Source of the DNA: Cyathus striatus | Taxonomy: Eukaryota > Basidiomycota > Agaricomycetes > Agaricales > Nidulariaceae | NCBI GenBank assembly: GCA_025738555.1 | Contig: JAOVFP010000018.1 | Coordinates: 2,976,001-3,040,000, forward strand | Reading direction: 5' to 3' | DNA: 64,000 nucleotides | Shown: positions 58,907-64,000 of the stretch, one piece after another | Numbering within the stretch: the stretch's first letter is position 1 | How the letters are laid out: every line of letters begins with the position of its first letter | The notes under the pieces: model-generated | The model's input: the letters and a program-made list of their open reading frames with translations, nothing else | What the model was told of the DNA's origin: nothing | The model's database searches: none | Position numbers and translations under genes: made by a program

Positions 58907-60590
58907 TCACCTCCAATTCCTCCCTGCCCTCCTCCCAGCCTCAACACAATCACCCACACTCACACCATCCACATACGCACCAGCGACATCCAACCTTCCC
59001 TCCATCCCCGGAATCTCCAACAACGCCTTCCGCATCTCTGCTATGCGCGCTAAATGTCCCGGCTGCGGCGTCGGAATGCACCTTTTGTTCTCTTGGATGT
59101 GCCAGTACACCGGTTCAGGGAGCTTCCTCTTGAGCTGCGATTGGAGCAGTTTGAGGAGGGCAGTTATCAGTTCTGGTTGTTCTGGGAAGTCTGTCGAAGA
59201 GAAGGAGTTGGAGGACGCTGTTGAGGGGTGTCGTGGGAGGGGGTACGGGCCCCCGACCATCATCGTAAGCTTGGTTGTCTTTCCTTGGGTATAATAATCC
59301 CCTGATACGGGTGTGTCTTGAAGGTATAAAGAAGAAGAATCGAATACGGTGCCCAAAACCCCTGGGACCTTTGCTGATGTAGGGTACCCGTCTAGAGGGC
59401 GGGGTATGAGGTATCCAAAGCCTTGTGGGTGGATTTCAGATGGTGGGGCGGGGAAGACGAAGTTGACAACTTGTACTGAGGAGACGATATTGTTGTCTTT
59501 GCCCGTGTGTGGTATTGAGTATGAGTCCGCCTCCGTATCTGAGGATGGGGATGGAGAGAGGATATGGGATAGGGTGGGGAGGGGTATACATGAGATGATA
59601 TGGGATGGTTTGATGTGTTCTCCCCATTGCGTGTATATCTGCTCATTGTGTTAGTACGTATATTAACATGTGTTGAAGAACTTACATCAAAGCCATCGTC
59701 CTTGACACTAAGTTGCGTCACCTTCGTACTGAGTTTGACCTCAACGTTAGGCAAAGCCATAAGATGATCGCCAAGCGCGGTAGAGAGCGTCTCCATACCA
59801 TCCTTAAACGAATACACGGAAACCTTGCGCATCAGCTCGGGAATATTACCCATCTCGTACGCATCCACCGTGAACTTCCGTTCAGGCATCAAGAACCCAC
59901 GGCCGACGCTTCCCTTTCCTCGTTCTTCCGCCTGCCATAAGGTAGGAAACGCGGTGCGTACGCTTAGATTTCGTGAATCGGCAGCATAAATCCCGTGCAC
60001 GAGGGCACTTCCAAATGTATGTGCGAAGGTTTCGCCAAAGCGGCGGGTGAGGAAGGAGTCGAGACTTTCGTCTGTGATGTCTTTCGGGCGACTGGATGGT
60101 TTTATAAGCTCTTTCAGCACCGCTGGGAGAAGGATGGAGCGTAGTGGCGAGAAGAGGAGAGATGCTATTGAGGAAGGGAGAGCTTGCAGTCCAGCGATTT
60201 CAGGTGTAACTGCACTTGACCGGGGGATGTAGAGGTACCGTGTCTTTGCAGCAGCAGAGCTCTTTGGTACAGTTATAAGTTTATCCTTAAGCCCTAAAAG
60301 ATGGACCTGAGCTTCAGTCGTTCAGTAACCTCGTCTCAACCAGAACATAAATAACTCACCAACTCTAAAAGCGACTTCGCATTTGGTCTCAACGTCCTTG
60401 GACCCATTTCAAGCAGTACTGAACCACCATCGTTGGGAAGATCTATACGCTTGCTGCGGATCCATCCACCGAGCTTGGATTGGCCTTCGAGGAGCGTTAT
60501 GCGTGTCTTTGGGAACCTGCGTGAGAGGTGGAATGCGGATGAGAGGCCTGTTATACCGCCGCCTATGACGGCGATATGTTTGGGTACCAT
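58907..60590 (-). CDS. HEM14: Protoporphyrinogen oxidase, three exons, 527 aa
   Basis: Catalyses the oxygen-dependent six-electron oxidation of protoporphyrinogen IX to protoporphyrin IX, the penultimate step of heme synthesis, at the mitochondrial inner membrane. Exons (high to low): 60360-60590, 59686-60306, 58907-59638; introns 53 and 47 bp; frame closes at 528 codons. The N-terminus has the FAD-binding Rossmann motif IAVIGGGITGLSSAFHLSRR with LLEGQSKLGGWIRS. Family text follows: LLEMGPRTLRPNAKSLLELV, DESLDSFLTRRFGETFA, SALVHGIYAADSRNLSVRTAFPTLWQ region, SFKDGMETLSTALGDHL, and the C-terminal VDGVSVGDCVEAGRRAG that completes the FAD site. The start is the first ATG in frame (60588-60590); an upstream TTG is not used. 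Length is normal for fungal enzymes. Confidence 0.92.
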
Positions 60591-60759
60591 TTGTGGCTTG
60601 ACAGGATTAGATGTGGATAACAAGAGGTTGGTGGTGGTGCTAGTGTATCATTGAGTGGAAGTGGAACGACTGGGAGGATGGACGAGATGAACCGTGGTAA
60701 TGCCGCGGCGCGTCGCGCCCAGTCTCACATGTGCCACTTGCTTTCTACTTACAGTCATC

Positions 60760-62472
60760 GGGACCGGACCCCCAGTGAAAAATGCATGTATTGGAATCGA
60801 GCCGAAATCGAGTGGGAACGATTGGAATCAGGCCGAATCGACTCAATCAAAAAAAAATCGATCCTCACTACTAATTTGACCATATACTCGATTGAATCGA
60901 GTCTGGTAGAGTCTATTCAATTATAATAGAGTATTCTTAAGTTTATCATCATTACATATTATTTAGAAATTATCAGTACAATACAATGTAGCTAATGTAG
61001 CTAAACTAAGTGGAATCGAGAAGAATCGAGCTGGGTGAAGTGGAAATGGGTGGAAACTGACCGGAACCCCCTCCGCTACCCCTCCTCTACCCCCTCTACT
61101 ACCCCCACCGCTATCCCATCTGCTACCTCCACCGCTACCCCATCAACTGCCCCTGATTCCCTCTACCATCCCATCCCCTTTAAAACCTCCACCCCAGCAC
61201 ATTCCTCGGTCAAATCACTAAGTAGAATCGGCATTAGGATAACAACGAAAGAAAAAATAAACTTACGCTTTGTAAATCTGCTGTGGTACCCGGTGGATTC
61301 TCTATGATCCACAACACGTTACATCGATTCCTAGACAGGATGAGCCAGCAAAAAAAAGCGAAGTGATTTTTTACTTGCTTGGCTGTCTCCTTTCTAACAT
61401 TCGCATTTCGCGACTTGCACAGTGACGATATCGGGGGTTGCGTCTGGTGTAGAATTAGTTTTGCGAGTGGGCCGATTGAGTGCTTGAGGCATGCACATCA
61501 GGCTGATCGTGCGCCAGGTGATGAGCTTGAGCAGCCTGATGACTCCGTTTGAGTGCTAGAGGCTGAATGTGCGTAATTCTGCCCCCGAACTCGAGGCCTG
61601 GTCAATTGGCCAATGTCTTGTTTCGCCCAGGCTGAACGTAAATATAATGTGGTCCCTGCTTCGAGGTTGTGAGCGAGTTGGAGAGCGGCAGAATCGGAAG
61701 CTATGCACAAGAGTAATGGACTCACGAATCAGATCCTCCCCAGGATCATCCCTGTGTCTATCTCTCCCCACCAGACACCCAGCCCCCAAATTCATCTCAA
61801 GCGATTGCGAAGTGGTCGCTCCCGCTCGCGGCATACTCGTATCGGTATGGTAGAATGAAGGTGGGGTGTGTAGACAGCGCGTATGCTCGTGGTGTGGCAT
61901 TGTGTGATATTTTCATCGGTTTATATACGTGAGCTATAGCAAGGGGCTGTATGCGCTATGTTCAGTGTTAAGATAGGCCTTGGGGTACCGCACAAAGGGC
62001 GATGCGAAGCTAAACGTAGAGAAAAAGTGGTTAGAAAAGATAAAGGAAAGGGAAGAAGCAGGGAGAAGGGGGAAGGGAGGGGAAGGGAGGGAAGGAAGTG
62101 GGGGGAAGGAAATGGTAGGAGGCAGAGAAGCGGATTGCGCACGGACCGTGAACGCGACGTCGCGATCAAATGAGTTTGAAATTGAACTTGAACTTGAACG
62201 TGAAGTGGAACTGAGGGAAATGGAAAACGATACGAATGTCGAGAGAACAATTCAACGTTTCAACAAAGTCCATACTTATCAATACTGCAGCGTAGAAGTG
62301 GAAACAACAAACATATATAATTGAACGGGTAAGATACCACACACTGCTTACATACACCAATGTTGCTTGATTCACTTGATCACGCTCAACCACGCTTGAA
62401 CCCACTCGATCCGACTCGTCTTCGGCTCGATTCCAATACATCCACTTTTCACTGGGTGGCCGGACCCTAGAC
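60760..62472. mobile_element. Terminal-inverted-repeat element, non-autonomous, about 1.7 kb
   Basis: The left end (around GGACCGGACCCCCAGTGAAA, 60760 on) and the right end (to about 62472, reading CACTGGGTGGCCGGACCCTA) are inverted copies over roughly 60-70 bp. Both include ATGTATTGGAATCGAGCCGA in the same relative place. Inside are a C-rich pyrimidine tract (about 61062-61200), AATCGA-rich segments next to the left end, and a G/A-rich tract (about 62040-62135). No transposase or other protein can be recognised. A target-site duplication could not be fixed. It lies between the HEM14 promoter and the next F-box gene. Confidence 0.65.
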
Positions 62473-62607
62473 GTTGTGAATCATTTCGACACTGAATGTA
62501 AGTTCTTATATAAAGTACTTGAATTCAGCGTCTTCATTCAAATATTCATCTTTCGTCTCTCTTGCACCCCCTTGTGGTTTGTCCAAGGTTACATAGCAAG
62601 AATCAAG

Positions 62608-64000
62608 ATGGTTGACCACATTACTTCTATGGACAACATCGAAGTCATTAAGAACAGCTTGGAAGTCACAACCAAACATATTCACGGCATCGACTCCGAA
62701 ATTGAACAACTGCAACAACAAGTACATGAATTGCAGGTAAAACGATCCAAAGCTTATGACGTCGTTATACGACAAAGAGCTTTGATAGCACCCATTCTGA
62801 AGCTTGGTCATGATATCCTTCGAGAAATATTCATTGCGTGTCTTCCAGCGGATCGCAATCCCTGTATGAGCGTCGTCGAAGCACCGATGCTATTAACACG
62901 GGTTTGTAGCACATGGAGGAGTATTGCCCATTCTACGCCAAGGCTATGGACTGCCATCCATATCGTTCTCCCCGATGTTTCACTAGAGCCCATGATTACT
63001 GACATCGAATGTGAACGCCGGATGGACTTCATACGACTCAAACTGGATCAGCGTCGAGCAGCTGCGAAGGAATGGTTGGACCGGTCCGGTGCTTGTCCGT
63101 TGTCTCTTTCGGTGTATGACATCGTGGGGGATAAGAAACGCGATTACCGCAGTCCAGAAGATTCAGAGCCCGAAGATTTCGAATTAGAGAGGAATGTGCA
63201 ATCGAAGGTTGTGACTCCTATGCTAAATTTGCATATTGCATTTATTAGAAGGACCTTACTCCAGTACTCCCAGCGTTGGTATGATATTGACCTTTGCGTT
63301 CAGGGCAAAGTTGTAGCCAGTTTGTTCAAGAAAGGCTCGCTGATCGCCACGCAGATGCAGATGATAAAGAAGTTTCAGATCACTCATCGACTTAGTAGAA
63401 GCGGTACAATATACGAAGACACCACCAAGGTGCAATGGAAAGATATCACGCCCCTCCTGCTTTCAACCCTCACTTGTCTCACGCTTCGTGGAATTGAAGT
63501 CCACAATTCTGACACGAGTTCCTCACTTATCCCACACTTCGAACACCTTAAGGAATTGAACCTATCTATACATTACAGATCCGGAGATCGTTCTCCAATG
63601 ACAGGGCCAGTTGTATTTACTTCCATGGTAGTTCGCCACTGCAAGTTTTTGGAGTCATTGAAATTGTGCCTACAATATACAACCTTTGCATCCGGTTCTG
63701 ATCCCTGGTCAGAAAATGCGGAACCTATTGTACTTCCGCGATTGACAACGTTGTCCTTCGCAGCGACTGCATCATTTCAGATTAGGGGTTTCTTAAAACT
63801 CTTAGTTTTACCTTCTCTGAAGAAACTGGATATTGAGACTTCTCAGTTTTATTATGGAACGAGCGAGGACATGACGCCTGCAGGGATATTAACGGAATTT
63901 TTGCATAGCTGGGGAGGAACCTTGCAGTCTCTAGGATTATATGATGCAACCGCTTGTCTCTTCTCAGACAAACAAATGGTGCAGATACTCCAACTCACTC
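62608..64000 (+). CDS. F-box protein with N-terminal coiled coil, cut by the right edge
   Basis: The frame starts at the ATG at 62608 (MVDHITSMDNIEVIKNSLEV) and stays open to the window end (464 codons). It has the family coiled coil (IDSEIEQLQQQVHELQVKRS), the F-box (LGHDILREIFIACLP, NPCMS, APMLLTRVCSTWRSIA, LWTAIHIVLP) and an LRR-like body (LTCLTLRGIEV, HLKELNLSI, LESLKLCLQY, SLKKLDIET). The N-terminus differs from relatives in lacking the xLGTNYVPS start. An acidic insertion (SPEDSEPEDFELE) lies after the KxWLxRS region. The missing 3' part should hold the SPLGK and YTDL segments. Confidence 0.85.
   Translation, partial: MVDHITSMDNIEVIKNSLEVTTKHIHGIDSEIEQLQQQVHELQVKRSKAYDVVIRQRALIAPILKLGHDILREIFIACLPADRNPCMSVVEAPMLLTRVCSTWRSIAHSTPRLWTAIHIVLPDVSLEPMITDIECERRMDFIRLKLDQRRAAAKEWLDRSGACPLSLSVYDIVGDKKRDYRSPEDSEPEDFELERNVQSKVVTPMLNLHIAFIRRTLLQYSQRWYDIDLCVQGKVVASLFKKGSLIATQMQMIKKFQITHRLSRSGTIYEDTTKVQWKDITPLLLSTLTCLTLRGIEVHNSDTSSSLIPHFEHLKELNLSIHYRSGDRSPMTGPVVFTSMVVRHCKFLESLKLCLQYTTFASGSDPWSENAEPIVLPRLTTLSFAATASFQIRGFLKLLVLPSLKKLDIETSQFYYGTSEDMTPAGILTEFLHSWGGTLQSLGLYDATACLFSDKQMVQILQLT

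Overview
The window looks like nuclear DNA of a mushroom-forming basidiomycete (Agaricomycetes). Protein-coding genes are split by many short introns (mostly 41-65 bp). The gene content is typical of that group: large families of F-box/leucine-rich-repeat-like proteins, a class II multi-exon cytochrome P450, a DUF6535 membrane protein and a proline-rich Zn2Cys6 regulator. The species cannot be named from the sequence. No rRNA, tRNA or CRISPR array was recognised. Exon maps were built by hand from splice signals, reading phase and family similarity; in every multi-exon gene but one the phases close to a continuous reading frame.

Layout. 1-10345: two F-box/propeller-like paralogues (one cut by the left edge), a coiled-coil F-box gene, a complete 13-exon P450 and a two-exon F-box gene. 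10658-13083: a 15-exon aldehyde dehydrogenase with a C-terminal membrane anchor. 13564-20732: an F-box pseudogene and three F-box genes. 18568-29636: an imperfect tandem duplication carrying an F-box gene and a gene for a probable eIF4E-binding protein. The first copy is interrupted by a 3.5 kb nested inverted-repeat element (21194-24730). 30329-32165: a MAM33/p32 mitochondrial matrix protein gene with one unusually long intron holding a cluster of GATAAC motifs. 33520-42002: three co-oriented coiled-coil F-box genes, the middle one shortened. 43061-44425: Zn2Cys6 regulator. 47013-48364: another F-box-like gene. 49053-51392: DUF6535 gene with an apparent 1-nt frameshift. 53494-54208: unknown small gene. 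55364-56875: Old Yellow Enzyme. 57617-58633: F-box-like gene. 58907-60590: protoporphyrinogen oxidase. 60760-62472: a second terminal-inverted-repeat element. 62608-64000: F-box gene cut by the right edge.

The genes do not form one pathway. Housekeeping genes (heme synthesis, MAM33, aldehyde dehydrogenase, OYE) sit among a fast-evolving F-box array of about 16 loci, from intact genes to ruins. F-box proteins usually present substrates to SCF ubiquitin ligases; whether these do so is inference. The most notable signals are the nested palindrome inside one arm of a tandem duplication, an intron remnant converted into coding sequence in one duplicate, a duplicated gene with a canonical eIF4E-binding motif, and the GATA cluster in the MAM33 intron.
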